DNA of 64,000 bases from CALJXB01 sp965225935 (GCA_965225935.1 CBDDCC010000024.1:372001-436000), one strand, 5' to 3'; positions 32,974-41,678 are shown, counted from the stretch's first letter. Notes: generated from the letters alone by a model not told the origin. Numbers and translations: made by a program.

Positions 32974-33393
32974 ATGGCACGAGGACTTGCGGCCTTGCTG
33001 GGCCTCCTGCTGTTCGCTGCCGGTCCTGCGGCCCCGCAGGATCCGGTCAGTGTGGAGGCCTTGCCGCCCGTCGTCGTCGAGACTGTGCCGCGGGCCGGCG
33101 AGCGCGGGGTCGATTCCGCGACGGACGAGATCCGCGTCACTTTCAGCAAGGACATGATGACCGAGGAAATGTGGTCCTGGGTCATCCACACCCGGGACAG
33201 CTTCCCCGAGATCGTGGGGCCGGTGCGTTACCTGGACGACCGCAGAACCTGTGTCGCGCCGGTCCGCCTCGAGCCGGGCAAGACCTACGCGATCTGGTTC
33301 AATTCCCCGGACTACCGCTACAACGCCTTCCGCGACCGCAACAACACGCCGGCCGTCCCCTACCTGCTGGTGTTCGAGACCGCCACCGAATAG
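32974..33393 (+). CDS. Exported Ig-like (SbsA-type) domain protein
   Basis: A 139-residue protein starting at ATG 32974 (GAGAGGCGAG just upstream). A signal peptide (MARGLAALLGLLLFAAGPAAP) is followed by one bacterial Ig-like domain: VVVETVPRAGERGVDSATDEIRVTFSKDMMTEEMWSW opens it and APVRLEPGKTYAIWFNS, then RNNTPAVPYLLVFET, close it. Such domains usually help adhesion or bind surface partners, but a free single domain may have another role. It is third in the row of small exported proteins. Confidence 0.82.
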   Translation: MARGLAALLGLLLFAAGPAAPQDPVSVEALPPVVVETVPRAGERGVDSATDEIRVTFSKDMMTEEMWSWVIHTRDSFPEIVGPVRYLDDRRTCVAPVRLEPGKTYAIWFNSPDYRYNAFRDRNNTPAVPYLLVFETATE

Positions 33394-33516
33394 CGGGCTC
33401 CCTCGAACCGGCCGGGCCGGCGCCTCGCCAACCGCGCGTCAATGACCGGCTCGCGCGGCCCCTTGCCTGCAGGCGGCTCCGCGCGAGGTAGCGGTCCGGC
33501 CGATCCGAAGGGCGCG

Positions 33517-34311
33517 CTATTCGACGTAGTAGCGGAGCGGGCCGCTGCCGACGACCGAGCTCTCGCCCGTCAGGCGGGAGATATCCTGGCCCTTGACCTC
33601 GGACTCGTAGAGCTTGGTGGCGGGCGTGCCGCAGTAGATGCGGATCTCGCTCTTCACCAGCTCCTCCTGCACCGCGTCGTTGGTCGGCTTGTTCAGCATG
33701 ATGCCCTGCTCGCCCTCAAGCCAGTTGATGGACTGCCAGTGGGGGAAGAACACCAGCTCCTCGGAGGCCTTGGAGGCGGGCACCAGGGTTGGCGCGCTGA
33801 AGTCCGAGGCGCCGTTGTCGTCGGTCACGGTGTACTCGACCTGCAGCAGCTTGGTGGTCAGCGCGCAGTCCTCGGCCACGTGGCTGCCGGGAATGAACTG
33901 GGCGTGGATGATGCGGCTGGGCGTGTCGCGGATCGCAAGGGAGCCCAGCGGGGCCACGTAAGTCTTGCCGCTGGTCGCGATGACCAGCTCCAGGTTGTAC
34001 TGCCCGTCGGCGGCCGGCTTCTCGACCAGGATCTGGGAATCGTAGGAGGTCCGGCTGTCGATCGGTATGGGAAGCTCGGTCTCGGTCCCGGCGAGGACCG
34101 TGTTCTTGGGCAGGCCGCGCAGGGAGATGCTCTCGATCGTGGCGGGCTCCGCGACCTCCAGGTCGAAGGTGATGCCGAGGCTTTCGCCGGGCGAGATCTC
34201 GCGGGCCGAAAGCTGGGGGTCCACCACGGTCGGCGGCAACGCCGGCTGGACGGCGCAGGCCGCAAGGCCGGCCGCGGCGCACAGCAGGACGAGGGAAAGG
34301 CGCTTCTTCAT
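33517..34311 (-). CDS. Putative lipoprotein of unknown family
   Basis: A 264-residue protein with a lipoprotein signal peptide: MKKRLSLVLLCAAAGLAAC, lipobox L-A-A-C, so the mature N-terminal Cys should be acylated. The body looks all-beta, with repeated strands (ESLGITFDLEVAEPATIESISLRGLP, YNLELVIATSGKTYVAPLGSLAI) and two further cysteines (EDCAL, IYCGT) that could pair. No named family recognised. Probably outer-membrane anchored, facing the periplasm. Convergent with the Ig-like gene and transcribed alone. Confidence 0.8.
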   Translation of the reverse strand: MKKRLSLVLLCAAAGLAACAVQPALPPTVVDPQLSAREISPGESLGITFDLEVAEPATIESISLRGLPKNTVLAGTETELPIPIDSRTSYDSQILVEKPAADGQYNLELVIATSGKTYVAPLGSLAIRDTPSRIIHAQFIPGSHVAEDCALTTKLLQVEYTVTDDNGASDFSAPTLVPASKASEELVFFPHWQSINWLEGEQGIMLNKPTNDAVQEELVKSEIRIYCGTPATKLYESEVKGQDISRLTGESSVVGSGPLRYYVE

Positions 34312-34603
34312 AGCTGCATGTCTCCTTCGGAGCTTTGCGGTCCCGCCCGCCCTGCGGCGACCGCGATCTCACGCTTCCCCTTCGCGTGGCAGCTTCCACC
34401 CACACGTGCTTCGAGAATCCGCCTAGCAGGTTGACCGCCGATTCGGCAAGCGCGCTCGACCGGGCCGCGGGCGCGGCTCCGGCCCCTCGGGCGGTCGCGG
34501 AAGCGCGGCCCCGACGCCGTGGAACCACGCGCGGGAGGAGAGACAGAGGCGGTTCCGGAGGGCGGCCCCGATGGTGGTCTGGGTGGTGGCCCGGAAGCGC
34601 GCC

Positions 34604-35344
34604 CTAGTTGCCGGCGCGGAGTTCGTGGTCCTGGTATCTGGAGAGGTCCGACTTCACGGCCTCGAGCTCGCCCGAGATGCGCTCGAGCTTCTGGGAGAGG
34701 CCGTGGCGCTCGGAATGGCTGAGCACCAGGGCCTGCTTCAGGGAGTTGCCAATCGAGACGGCGTGCACCTTGTCGACGGTGAGGACGGCGGCGGCGAGCC
34801 AGCCCAGCGCGGCGGCGGTGGCCAGGGTCTTGGCGAGCGGCGAGAAGCGCGCCCGCGCCCGGCGCCGCCGGGTCCCCTTGCGGCCGGCGCGGCGGTCCTG
34901 GGCGTCGATCCGGACCGCCGCGAAGGGTTTCGCCGGCGCGGCACTGTCGCTGCCGCCGTTCGCGGTGGCTCCCTTGGCGCCGATGGGGGCCTTGTCGTCC
35001 GTACTATCCGCGCTGTCCGGGCCGGCGGCCTTCTCCAGCGCGCGGGTCAGGACCTTGAGCTCGTCGAGGCGCAGGCCGCGTTCGCGCGCGGCCGCCTTCT
35101 GGACCTGGCGCCTGAGGCCCTGCAGGTTCCCCCGCAGCCGCCGGTTCTCGGCCAGGATCTTCGCCCGTTCCTTGCGCAGGTCGCCGATCTCGCCCTGGCA
35201 GTGGGCGAACTTGGCCTCGATGGTCCGGATCAGCTGGACCAGCCGGTCGCTGCGCAGATCGCCGCTCTGTCTGGCTTCCTTGAAGAAGGCTTCCGCCTGC
35301 GCGACACGCTGCTTCATGTCGGCGAGTTCGTCGAGATCCTGCAT
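34604..35344 (-). CDS. Coiled-coil protein with one membrane helix
   Basis: A 246-residue protein from ATG 35344 (a TTG at 35365 would add seven residues). Residues 1-110 form a long charged coiled coil (QRVAQAEAFFKEARQ, IRTIEAKFAHCQGEIGDLRKERAKILAENRRLRGNLQGLRRQV). A low-complexity linker and a very basic stretch (RRAGRKGTRRRRARARFSP) follow, then a single helix (LAKTLATAAALGWLAAAVLTV) and a short C-terminal coiled coil. The topology rule suggests the long N-terminal coil is cytoplasmic. No family recognised; a structural or scaffolding role is a guess. Confidence 0.75.
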   Translation of the reverse strand: MQDLDELADMKQRVAQAEAFFKEARQSGDLRSDRLVQLIRTIEAKFAHCQGEIGDLRKERAKILAENRRLRGNLQGLRRQVQKAAARERGLRLDELKVLTRALEKAAGPDSADSTDDKAPIGAKGATANGGSDSAAPAKPFAAVRIDAQDRRAGRKGTRRRRARARFSPLAKTLATAAALGWLAAAVLTVDKVHAVSIGNSLKQALVLSHSERHGLSQKLERISGELEAVKSDLSRYQDHELRAGN

Positions 35345-36414
35345 TGCCCTCGGTTCCTGTAACACTCAGTCCCCCAAAATGAGCTGCCAGACCACCGAGA
35401 CCGAACCACGGCCGGCGAGCGCTTTGCGCGCGGCCCCTCGCGCCTCGTTCGGCCCGGACACGGCTTCGTCGCTGGGGCGTAAAGACACCCGGTGGTCCCC
35501 CATGGCAGCCAACACATGGTCCGGGCACGCAGCGCCGACCCGATGGGGTCGCTCAGCCTGCGCCCGGCCTTCCAATCTCAAAATCAGCGCTTCGAGGATA
35601 GGGACGGATCGAAGGTCTATAAGTCAGGTTCAAGGGATCAATCCATATCCGGCAAATAGGTCTTTCAATATCTCATTCATTATAAATGCTGGCCTGCCGG
35701 GGGAAAGATCTTTTCCACTAACAGTTTTGGTTAAGCCGTAACGGCGGTTTTGCGGGCGGCGGTCCGTGGGCTGCAGACGGTGGCTACGGGCCTGCATTTG
35801 CGGGCGCGTCTTCGCCGGGCAACTGGACCGGCCCCCGTTGCCAATCCGTCGTCGCGTCCCGCGAGTCCCGGGCCGAGGACCATCATCGTCGCCTCGAAAC
35901 CGGTGCCAGCCGGGGCCGGTTGGGCAATCCCGGCCGTGCTCCGGGCATCTGACCTGGCGAGCTTTTCGGTCCCGTCCCTGCGCCCGGAGGCGGGCGGTGG
36001 ATGGAGCGTGCTCTGCGACCGCCCGCTGTCACACTCGAGCTTGGGCGCCGAAAGGATGGCTCCTGCGCCGAATCCCGCCAGGATCGAGCGGGCAGTCCCG
36101 AGGGCGCTTCCGGGAGCGCTCCAAATGACGGGCGAGGGCCGCAATTTACCAGATGAGCGCCGGCCGCCATCGGCCGTGGCCAGGCGGCCCGGCCGCCGCC
36201 GGCCAGCCCGCCGACGGCCAGCCCATCGCTCGTCTTGGCCGCGAAGCACGGCGCTCCGGACGTCAGCCGGACCCGCGCAGGCGCGGATGGTTTCGCCTCT
36301 TTATTAGCGTCTTAACCATGAGGCTTAGGCCTTCCCTAAGGCCGGGCGGGCTATGCTCGGCGCCAGGCAGGTATGCGGTCGCCGCCGCGACGCGCAGAGT
36401 AGCCAAGGTCAGCC
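35345..36414. other. 1.07-kb region without a supported gene
   Basis: Several open frames exist on both strands, but all are Arg/Pro/Ser-rich with no family features, as expected of chance frames in GC-rich DNA. The part at 35590-35735 is clearly AT-richer and has a palindrome AAAGATCTTT (35704-35713). At the right end a TTAACCAT motif (36312-36319) precedes the SciP-like gene. A small RNA or gene remnant cannot be excluded. Confidence 0.5.
36312..36319 (+). promoter_or_regulatory. Candidate CtrA half-site TTAACCAT
   Basis: TTAACCAT, the well-known CtrA half-site motif in alphaproteobacteria, 95 bp upstream of the sciP-like gene. In Caulobacter sciP is itself activated by CtrA, so the location makes sense. 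Confidence 0.45.
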
Positions 36415-36714
36415 ATGGAGAAGGATGCCATGCCTTCCGGTCGCTCAGGTAGGGCGGCCCAGACGATCGGACCGTCTGGCGAGCCCCTGACGTTTGAAAC
36501 CCTTCCGCCCCCGGACACCAAGCGCTGGGTGGTGCGGCGCAAGGCCGAGGTGGTGGCCGCCGTGCGCGGCGGTCTCTTGACCCTCGAGGAGGCCTGCGAG
36601 CGCTACCGCATCTCCATCGAGGAGTTCCAGTCCTGGGCGGACTCGCTTTCCAAGCACGGCACCCGGGGCCTCCGCTCCACCCGCCTCCAGCAGTACCGCA
36701 GCCTGGAAAACTAA
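36415..36714 (+). CDS. sciP: DUF1153 regulator, SciP-like CtrA antagonist
   Basis: A 99-residue small DNA-binding protein of the DUF1153 family. Its core (RWVVRRKAEVVAAVRGGLLTLEEACERYRISIEEFQSWADSLSKHGTRGLRSTRLQQYR) matches Caulobacter SciP closely. SciP represses CtrA-activated genes in G1 cells by binding next to CtrA. ATG 36415 is annotated; ATG 36430, preceded by GGAGAAGGA, is an equally good start. A terminator follows. A CtrA-type half-site lies upstream. It neighbours the Flp pilus genes, which are CtrA targets in several alphaproteobacteria. Confidence 0.92.
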   Translation: MEKDAMPSGRSGRAAQTIGPSGEPLTFETLPPPDTKRWVVRRKAEVVAAVRGGLLTLEEACERYRISIEEFQSWADSLSKHGTRGLRSTRLQQYRSLEN

Positions 36715-36716
36715 AC

Positions 36717-36760
36717 GGCGCCGCCCGGCCGAACCCGGACGGCGCCTCTTGGCATTTTTC
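36717..36760 (+). terminator. Intrinsic terminator after sciP-like gene
   Basis: GGCGCCG (36717-36723) pairs with CGGCGCC (36740-36746), followed after 8 nt by TTTTT (36755-36759). Confidence 0.65.
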
Positions 36761-36824
36761 TGTCCGCGGCTGAGCCGCCCTGGCGGGCGTCTTCTCTAAC
36801 CTCTATCCAGACTCCCCAAACGGC

Positions 36825-38045
36825 TCACATTACGAGCCTGAGGTTCCCGATGCTTGAACAAAGTTGGGACATGAGACTGTCCAGTTCGTCCGGATTCGGC
36901 GTACTGTGATAGGTGCCCTGACCTTGTACGATGTTGTTTGGAAGCCAGTTTTCGGGATCCGTCACGTGAGGAGTGTAGGGGTAGTCGAAATCCGGGTTCT
37001 CATAGAAAATCACGTAGAGATCGTGGGTGTCGACACTGCCGAAATCGGCAGCTGCGTCTTGGGCCATGTTCGTCAGAGCCTCTCCGTTACAACGACCGTC
37101 ACTGCAATAGCGATTGTAATAGGCCGAGTCTTCGTAGTCCGCAGTGCCTGCGAACGGCACGCCGTCGCTCACAAGCACGATGACCTGGCGCGACGCGGTG
37201 CTGCCAGCTAGCATTTGGGACGCTGTCTCGATCCCGATCGCAATATTGGTGGACCCCCGACACGACGGCATTCCGTTCTCGCCGCACTCGTCGATCGCAT
37301 CGATGGCGTTTCTCAGATCCTCCATTCTATCCTGAATCGACACCACCTCATCCAAATCATTGGGATGATCTGCATCGCCTGTAAAGACGGTCAGCCCCAT
37401 CTTGGTGTCGGGGATGCCGGAAAGGCAGGTGAGTAGAGCGTGATCGGCATTCTGCGCGTTGTGGATCTCGCCGTCGAAAGATACCGTAACATCCTGGACC
37501 AGCACCACGTCCAGGGTTTGGGGCGCCTGAAAATAGCCCACCGCCGAGGCCTCCATGTCGAGCGAGTTCTTACCCAGGATCGGGGCCAGGAAAAGATCCA
37601 GTTCGTTGTCGTTCTGGGTGGACCTGCGCGTCGTTATCTGCACGGCGTTGATGGGTGTGATGCCAGCCGTGAAGGTCTTTGATCCCGTGTTCCAGTTGCC
37701 GAAAACGATATCGTTGGGATCCAAGACGTCACCGTGGTTCTCCCTTGGCATGTTGTCCCGCACGGTGGAGCGTGCTGTCGCTACGGCCTGGGCCTGGCCC
37801 GTCGCCAAATCCTGGGCCGCAGCCAGAGCCGCTGCCGAGGCGGTGACTTGCAGCAGGTTGCGCGTGGTGTAGGCATAGCTCATGTCGATGGCGTAGGCGC
37901 CGAAACCAAGCAGCACGGTCAAGAAGATGGCCACGATGGCCGCGACGGCGCCGTTCTCGTCCCGTAGCAGGCTCCTGCGGCCGTTCGCGGTACGTGACCT
38001 AGCCCGGATCATGCCAGCGAAAACTCTGTTAGGTCTGTTCAACAT
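36825..38045 (-). CDS. TadG-like pilus assembly protein with vWA domain
   Basis: A 406-residue Tad-pilus minor protein. The N-terminal pseudopilin-type segment (RDENGAVAAIVAIFLTVLLGFGAYAIDMSYAYTTRNLLQ) is the TadE/TadG hallmark with one transmembrane helix. After about residue 180 a von Willebrand A domain follows (TLDVVLVQDVTVSF, ASRQVIVLVSDGVPF). The metal-binding DxSxS motif is DVTVS here, a conservative change that may keep metal binding. Several cysteines (CLSG, CGENGMPSC, CSDGRC) suggest disulfides outside the cell. Codon use is less GC-extreme than in its neighbours. It follows the TadE-like gene in the same direction. Confidence 0.9.
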   Translation of the reverse strand: MLNRPNRVFAGMIRARSRTANGRRSLLRDENGAVAAIVAIFLTVLLGFGAYAIDMSYAYTTRNLLQVTASAAALAAAQDLATGQAQAVATARSTVRDNMPRENHGDVLDPNDIVFGNWNTGSKTFTAGITPINAVQITTRRSTQNDNELDLFLAPILGKNSLDMEASAVGYFQAPQTLDVVLVQDVTVSFDGEIHNAQNADHALLTCLSGIPDTKMGLTVFTGDADHPNDLDEVVSIQDRMEDLRNAIDAIDECGENGMPSCRGSTNIAIGIETASQMLAGSTASRQVIVLVSDGVPFAGTADYEDSAYYNRYCSDGRCNGEALTNMAQDAAADFGSVDTHDLYVIFYENPDFDYPYTPHVTDPENWLPNNIVQGQGTYHSTPNPDELDSLMSQLCSSIGNLRLVM

Positions 38046-38138
38046 GGTCCCGCTTCCTCGTATACATTTTCTTCCTTGCGAATACTTATTGCGGCGCTCC
38101 TTGTTCGACCGTTTTACAAGCCAAAGCCCGGCTAAGGG

Positions 38139-38696
38139 TTAGGGAGGACATGGTGACCATTGGCGCATGGTCACCGATGCGTCCAGGGACTTGCCGTTGA
38201 AGAATCCGAAGATGTCAATCAGTGCGGCGTCGGACGCGCTGGTCGTAATTGCCACCGTCGCCTTGGGATTAGTAGTGGGGCAGTCGTTGCTGGCGGTGAC
38301 TGTGAAGTTGTTGCCCCAGAACTGCAGGTAGTCGCAGGCGGCCTCTTCCGCCATGCCGGGCGTGACCGAGTCGCACTGGACGCCCCCGCCCGTGAAGTCA
38401 ACATCCTGCACGGCGATGTCGCGAACGGCCTCGCGGGCGGCGTTGACCATGTTGTTCTGCATGAAGAGCGTCGAGGCGAAGGCCGTGATGGCGAATAGGC
38501 AGAGGATGAGGATGGGAAGCACCAGGGCGAATTCCGTTGCCGCCGCGCCGTCGCGTGAGGCCAGAAAGCCTTGCCGGCTCGGGTGCTCCCCTCGTCTGGG
38601 CTGGCACTTATCGACGCCCGCGCGGGCGCCCGTGCTTCGTCCCGCGTGCGGCGGAACGCTGGAACTCTGCGACTCTTGTGACACTGCGCTCTCCAT
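38139..38696 (-). CDS. TadE-like pseudopilin
   Basis: A 185-residue protein from ATG 38696 (the frame stays open to 38750). After a 60-residue basic, Ser-rich N-terminal stretch comes RDGAAATEFALVLPILILCLFAITAFAS. This is the TadE motif with the prepilin-peptidase Glu (G-AAAT-E) and its hydrophobic helix, then QNNMVNAAREAVRDIAV typical of the family. The C-terminal part has four cysteines for disulfides. It should be processed by the Flp prepilin peptidase, which is not in this window. The N-terminal extension is longer than usual, so the true start may lie further in. Confidence 0.87.
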   Translation of the reverse strand: MESAVSQESQSSSVPPHAGRSTGARAGVDKCQPRRGEHPSRQGFLASRDGAAATEFALVLPILILCLFAITAFASTLFMQNNMVNAAREAVRDIAVQDVDFTGGGVQCDSVTPGMAEEAACDYLQFWGNNFTVTASNDCPTTNPKATVAITTSASDAALIDIFGFFNGKSLDASVTMRQWSPCPP

Positions 38697-38764
38697 ACAG
38701 ACCAAAATTCCGCTAGGTCCGGCCGGCCTCGAGCCGGCGGTCCCTGCCAATAATGACCGGGGTG

Positions 38765-38950
38765 TCAGCCGCAGCCGGTCTCGACGCAGCCGGCGGCGTT
38801 CTGCAGCTCTGCGGTGAGGGAATCGCCCAAGGCTGCGACCCCGACCGCCGTCAGGACGACGACGACAGCGAGCAGCAAGCCGTATTCGGCCGCCGCGGCT
38901 CCTCTTTCATCGCGCATGAAAAATGTCAGGCGCGCCGCTATACCCGTCAT
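38765..38950 (-). CDS. Flp-type pilin, copy 2
   Basis: A 61-residue Flp/Fap pilin precursor: short basic leader (MTGIAARLTFFMRDERG), then the processing site G/AAAAEYGLLLAVVVVLTAVGVAALG, with the invariant Glu-Tyr of Flp pilins, and a short tail with two cysteines (GCVETGCG) absent from copy 1. It lies 69 bp before the TadE-like gene and is probably expressed with it. Confidence 0.92.
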   Translation of the reverse strand: MTGIAARLTFFMRDERGAAAAEYGLLLAVVVVLTAVGVAALGDSLTAELQNAAGCVETGCG

Positions 38951-39315
38951 GGCTACTACCCCAGAAAATACCAGGCTAAGACGGTGGCGGTACGTCTAAC
39001 GCTCACAATTATAAGCGCAAATTCATATCGAAGTAAATCTGTTTGTTCACGCCCCGTTAACTACATCCGCTAACATCCGTTCACTATGTTTTGACTTGGC
39101 TCGCCTGGGATCCGGAGGCGGGGTCTTGGCAAACGCGCGCCGACAGAGTGCCATGAGGTCTTGGCCGCCCGGGCTGGTAGAGACCCGATCCCGTGCCTCT
39201 GGAGTGGAGCGGCAGGTCTCGGAGGAGGAGAGAAGAGAGGCGCGGCGGCGGGGACGTGGCGGGGATGCGGCGGGGACCTGGCGGGGAGAGAGGCGAGGGG
39301 TCGGCGGCGCGGCCC
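38951..39315. other. 365-bp region between the two Flp pilin genes
   Basis: The AT-rich half (38990-39100) is the likely promoter of pilin copy 2; it contains GTTAAC and CTAAC motifs but no CtrA box of correct spacing. The other half (39190-39310) is a purine-rich tract on the plus strand that includes the tandem repeat at 39247-39290. Confidence 0.5.
39247..39290 (+). repeat. Four tandem 11-bp GGCGGGGANNN repeats
   Basis: Units start at 39247, 39258, 39269 and 39280; the first eight bases (GGCGGGGA) are identical in all four. The four GGGG runs recur every 11 bp, so the plus strand could fold as a G-quadruplex. It lies 25 bp downstream of pilin copy 1. Confidence 0.8.
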
Positions 39316-39501
39316 TCAGCCGCCGGCGGGCATCACGCTGATGACGCTGCTGGAGACGTGGACGTACATGTTGTCCATGGTGTCGCCCAGGTATTGGAAG
39401 GCGCCGAGGGTCGCCAGCACGATCAGCGCAAGAATAAAGGAGTATTCGATGGCCGTCGCCGCTTTCTCGTCTTGCAAGAATTTGACGAAAATCTTTGACA
39501 T
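39316..39501 (-). CDS. Flp-type pilin, copy 1
   Basis: A 61-residue Flp pilin: leader MSKIFVKFLQDEKA, then ATAIEYSFILALIVLATLGAFQYLG with the Glu-Tyr pair after the predicted cleavage point, and a short C-terminal tail. ATG 39501 is preferred over a longer frame because it gives the standard leader. It is likely the major pilin of a Tad-type adhesion pilus. The tadABC/rcp genes must lie elsewhere. Confidence 0.9.
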   Translation of the reverse strand: MSKIFVKFLQDEKAATAIEYSFILALIVLATLGAFQYLGDTMDNMYVHVSSSVISVMPAGG

Positions 39502-39655
39502 GACTGACCCGATCACAGTTGCCGGACGGCCATACAGGAATACGGACGAAAGATTAGCCAATTGTGAACGGGCAAACGGTAGCCGGCCGGCGCCGGCTCG
39601 GCGCTACCGGCCCCGCGGCTCGGGCGGCCGATCCCTCGGGCGAAGCGCGAGGGCG

Positions 39656-39916
39656 TCAGGAGAAGAGCGGGCGGTAGGGCTTCGGCCCGCTCGGATCCGC
39701 GCCGTTCGTGCGGAGGCCCCGGTCCTCCGCGTCGTCGCCCCAGATCTGCCGCAGCTTCTTGATCTGACGGGTGACGCCGGCCGTGGGCCGCCGCTGGGAG
39801 AGCCGGTTGGCGAGCGCCTCCTTCTCCCGCTCCAACTGCAGAATGTCGCGCCTCAGCTTCTTCACTTCCTCGCGAAGGATGCAGAGCTCGACCAGGTTGT
39901 CCAGATCCTGCGGCAC
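39656..39916 (-). CDS. Small coiled-coil protein
   Basis: Eighty-six residues from a GTG start at 39916, with a G-rich ribosome site (GGGGGGG) about 7 nt upstream. Residues 1-50 are a strong amphipathic coiled coil (ELCILREEVKKLRRDILQLEREKEALANRLSQ), followed by a basic RQIKKLRQIWGDDAEDRG segment. Soluble, no family recognised. It precedes the pilin genes in the same direction but is 155 bp from them, so a link to the pilus is only possible. Confidence 0.65.
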   Translation of the reverse strand: MPQDLDNLVELCILREEVKKLRRDILQLEREKEALANRLSQRRPTAGVTRQIKKLRQIWGDDAEDRGLRTNGADPSGPKPYRPLFS

Positions 39917-40160
39917 AACGGGTCCCCCCCTTTGTTCCCGTTGCCGCGGAGTCTAGGCCCGCCGCCGCCGCCCTGCGGAGCCCCCAATCCCGTATAGGGG
40001 ACATAGAGCAAGTTTCGAGGGGAACCAGGATATTAAGGGGCTGGAGCCGAGGTCGGCGGAACTCCCGCTGGCGGCGCGCGCCGGCCTGTGGGAAGCTGCC
40101 TGCATCGTCCCGCGACCCGACCGGCCGCCGAACCCCGCCCGTCCGAGAGGCGCCCCAGCC

Positions 40161-40970
40161 GTGAGCCAAGCCATGAGCTCCACCGAGATCCGCGAGACGG
40201 CCGAGTGGCTGGTCGAGGCGCGGCTGTCGGGCCGCCCGGCGAGCGAATGCCCCGCGGCCGGGGCATTGGCGGGCGAGGCGGCCGGCTACCGGGTCCAGCG
40301 GGCCGGCCACAGCGTGCTGGCGGCCCGCGGCCTGGGCGGCCTGGCGGGCTACAAGGTGGGCTGCACCAACAGGGCGGTGCAGGAGCTGCTGAAGATCCCC
40401 GGGCCCGGCTATGGCGGCGTGGTGGCGGGGAACCTCCACGAGCGAACTGTCGAGCTCGCGCGCGAGGCGCTGCAGGCGCCGGGCATCGAGTGCGAGGTCG
40501 CGTTCCGCATCGCCCGGGACCTGGACGCGGCCGGCGCGCCCTACGACCGGGAGTCCGTGCGTCCTCACGTCGCGAGCTGCGCCGCGGCAATGGAGATCGT
40601 CGAGAATCGCTACGGCGATCCCCGCGAGGCGCCGTTCGGCCTGATGATCGCCGACGACTTCTTCCAGAGGGCCTGCGTGGTCGGCCCGCCGGTCGAGGAT
40701 TGGCAGGGGCTCGACCTGGCGGCACTCGCCGGGCGCACCCTGATCGACGGCGAGGTGGCGGCGAGCGGCAGCGGCGTCAACGTGATGGGACATCCGTTGG
40801 AGCCGCTCGCGTGGCTGGCCAACCGGCTCGTCGAGGACGGCCGCCGGCTCGAGGCCGGACAATGGGTTCTCACCGGCACCATGGCCGATCCGGTCTGGCT
40901 CGGCCCCGGCCCCTGCGAGGCGACGGTGATCGTCGAGGGACTGGGCCAGGTGACCGCCCGCTTCGCCTAA
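40161..40970 (+). CDS. Fumarylacetoacetase-family hydratase (2-keto-4-pentenoate hydratase-like)
   Basis: A 269-residue MhpD/FAH-superfamily protein. The family signature is seen in AAGYRVQRAGHSVLAARGLGGLAGYKVGCTN, the metal-binding GIECEVAFRIARDL (Glu pair), and IADDFFQRACVVGPP. Such enzymes hydrate 2-keto-4-pentenoate or decarboxylate 4-oxalocrotonate in aromatic breakdown, using Mg or Mn. GTG 40161 with GAGAGG upstream is annotated; ATG 40173 is the alternative. No other aromatic-degradation genes are present, so its physiological substrate may be a different keto acid. It converges with the nitroreductase gene across 27 bp. Confidence 0.88.
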   Translation: MSQAMSSTEIRETAEWLVEARLSGRPASECPAAGALAGEAAGYRVQRAGHSVLAARGLGGLAGYKVGCTNRAVQELLKIPGPGYGGVVAGNLHERTVELAREALQAPGIECEVAFRIARDLDAAGAPYDRESVRPHVASCAAAMEIVENRYGDPREAPFGLMIADDFFQRACVVGPPVEDWQGLDLAALAGRTLIDGEVAASGSGVNVMGHPLEPLAWLANRLVEDGRRLEAGQWVLTGTMADPVWLGPGPCEATVIVEGLGQVTARFA

Positions 40971-40997
40971 CGGTTCTTCCACACCTGGCGATCCGGC

Positions 40998-41678
40998 TCA
41001 GAACCAGCTCATGAGCGCGTCCACCTGTTTCCTGGCGAGCGCGGCCTCGGGCACGGTGGCGTCGGCCGCGGCGTGGCCCGCGACGACGATCATGATGGGA
41101 CGCTCGTTCGCCGGCCGGCCGAGGATCTCGCACAGGAAGCCCATGGGGCTCGGCGTGTGGGTCAGGGTGGCGAGGCCGGCGTTGTGGAGCGCCGCGATCA
41201 AGAGGCCGCTCGCCAGGCCGACGCTCTCCTGCACGTAGTAGTGCTTCAAGGGCTCGCCGGTCTCCGGATCGCGGCCGGCGTTCTGCTGGAACACCACGAT
41301 CAGCCAGGGCGCGGCTTCCAGGAAGGGCTTCTCCCAGTCGGTGCCCAGCGGCGCCAGGTCGGCGAGCCAGCGCGGGCCCGCCTTGCCATCGTAGAAGGCG
41401 CGCTCCTCCCGCTCGGCCGCTTCGCGGATGCGGCGCTTGATGGCGGTGTCGCCCACCACGGCGAAGTGCCAGGGCTGTTTGTTGGCGCCCGAGGGCGCGC
41501 TGCCCGCCGTCAGCACCGCCTGCTCGATCACCTCCCGGGGCACCGGCCGGTCGGAGAAGTCGCGGAGGCTGCGCCGCGCCGCCATCAGCTGGCGGAAGGC
41601 GCGGGCCCGGGCGCACATTTCCTTGTCCGTGTACTCGGGCAGGCCGGCGAAGGGCAGGGGCCGGTAGGGGCTGGTCAT
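40998..41678 (-). CDS. Nitroreductase-family flavoprotein, iodotyrosine-deiodinase-like
   Basis: A 226-residue FMN enzyme from ATG 41678 (GAGGAGG 6 nt upstream). The FMN-binding start ARRSLRDFSDRPVPREVIEQAVLTAGSAPSGANKQPWHFAVVGD, the central YYVQESVGLASGLLIAALHNAGLATLTHTPSPMGFL and the ending VVAGHAAADATVP are those of the iodotyrosine dehalogenase subgroup. That group reductively removes halogens from halotyrosines or reduces other electron-poor rings. The YTDKEMCARARAF lead-in is also typical. Its actual substrate in this organism is unknown. It differs clearly from the RutE-like member at 62508. Confidence 0.9.
   Translation of the reverse strand: MTSPYRPLPFAGLPEYTDKEMCARARAFRQLMAARRSLRDFSDRPVPREVIEQAVLTAGSAPSGANKQPWHFAVVGDTAIKRRIREAAEREERAFYDGKAGPRWLADLAPLGTDWEKPFLEAAPWLIVVFQQNAGRDPETGEPLKHYYVQESVGLASGLLIAALHNAGLATLTHTPSPMGFLCEILGRPANERPIMIVVAGHAAADATVPEAALARKQVDALMSWF

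Noticed and set aside
35731..36307. Open frames on both strands in the 1-kb gap before sciP
   Set aside because: Pro/Arg/Ser-rich chance frames without starts or motifs, overlapping on opposite strands.
39030..39080. CtrA box upstream of Flp pilin copy 2
   Set aside because: GTTAAC and CTAAC are present, but the spacing is nine, not seven, bases, so it does not fit the consensus.
39247..39290. CRISPR-like array
   Set aside because: The repeats are 11 bp, directly tandem with no spacers and no cas genes.
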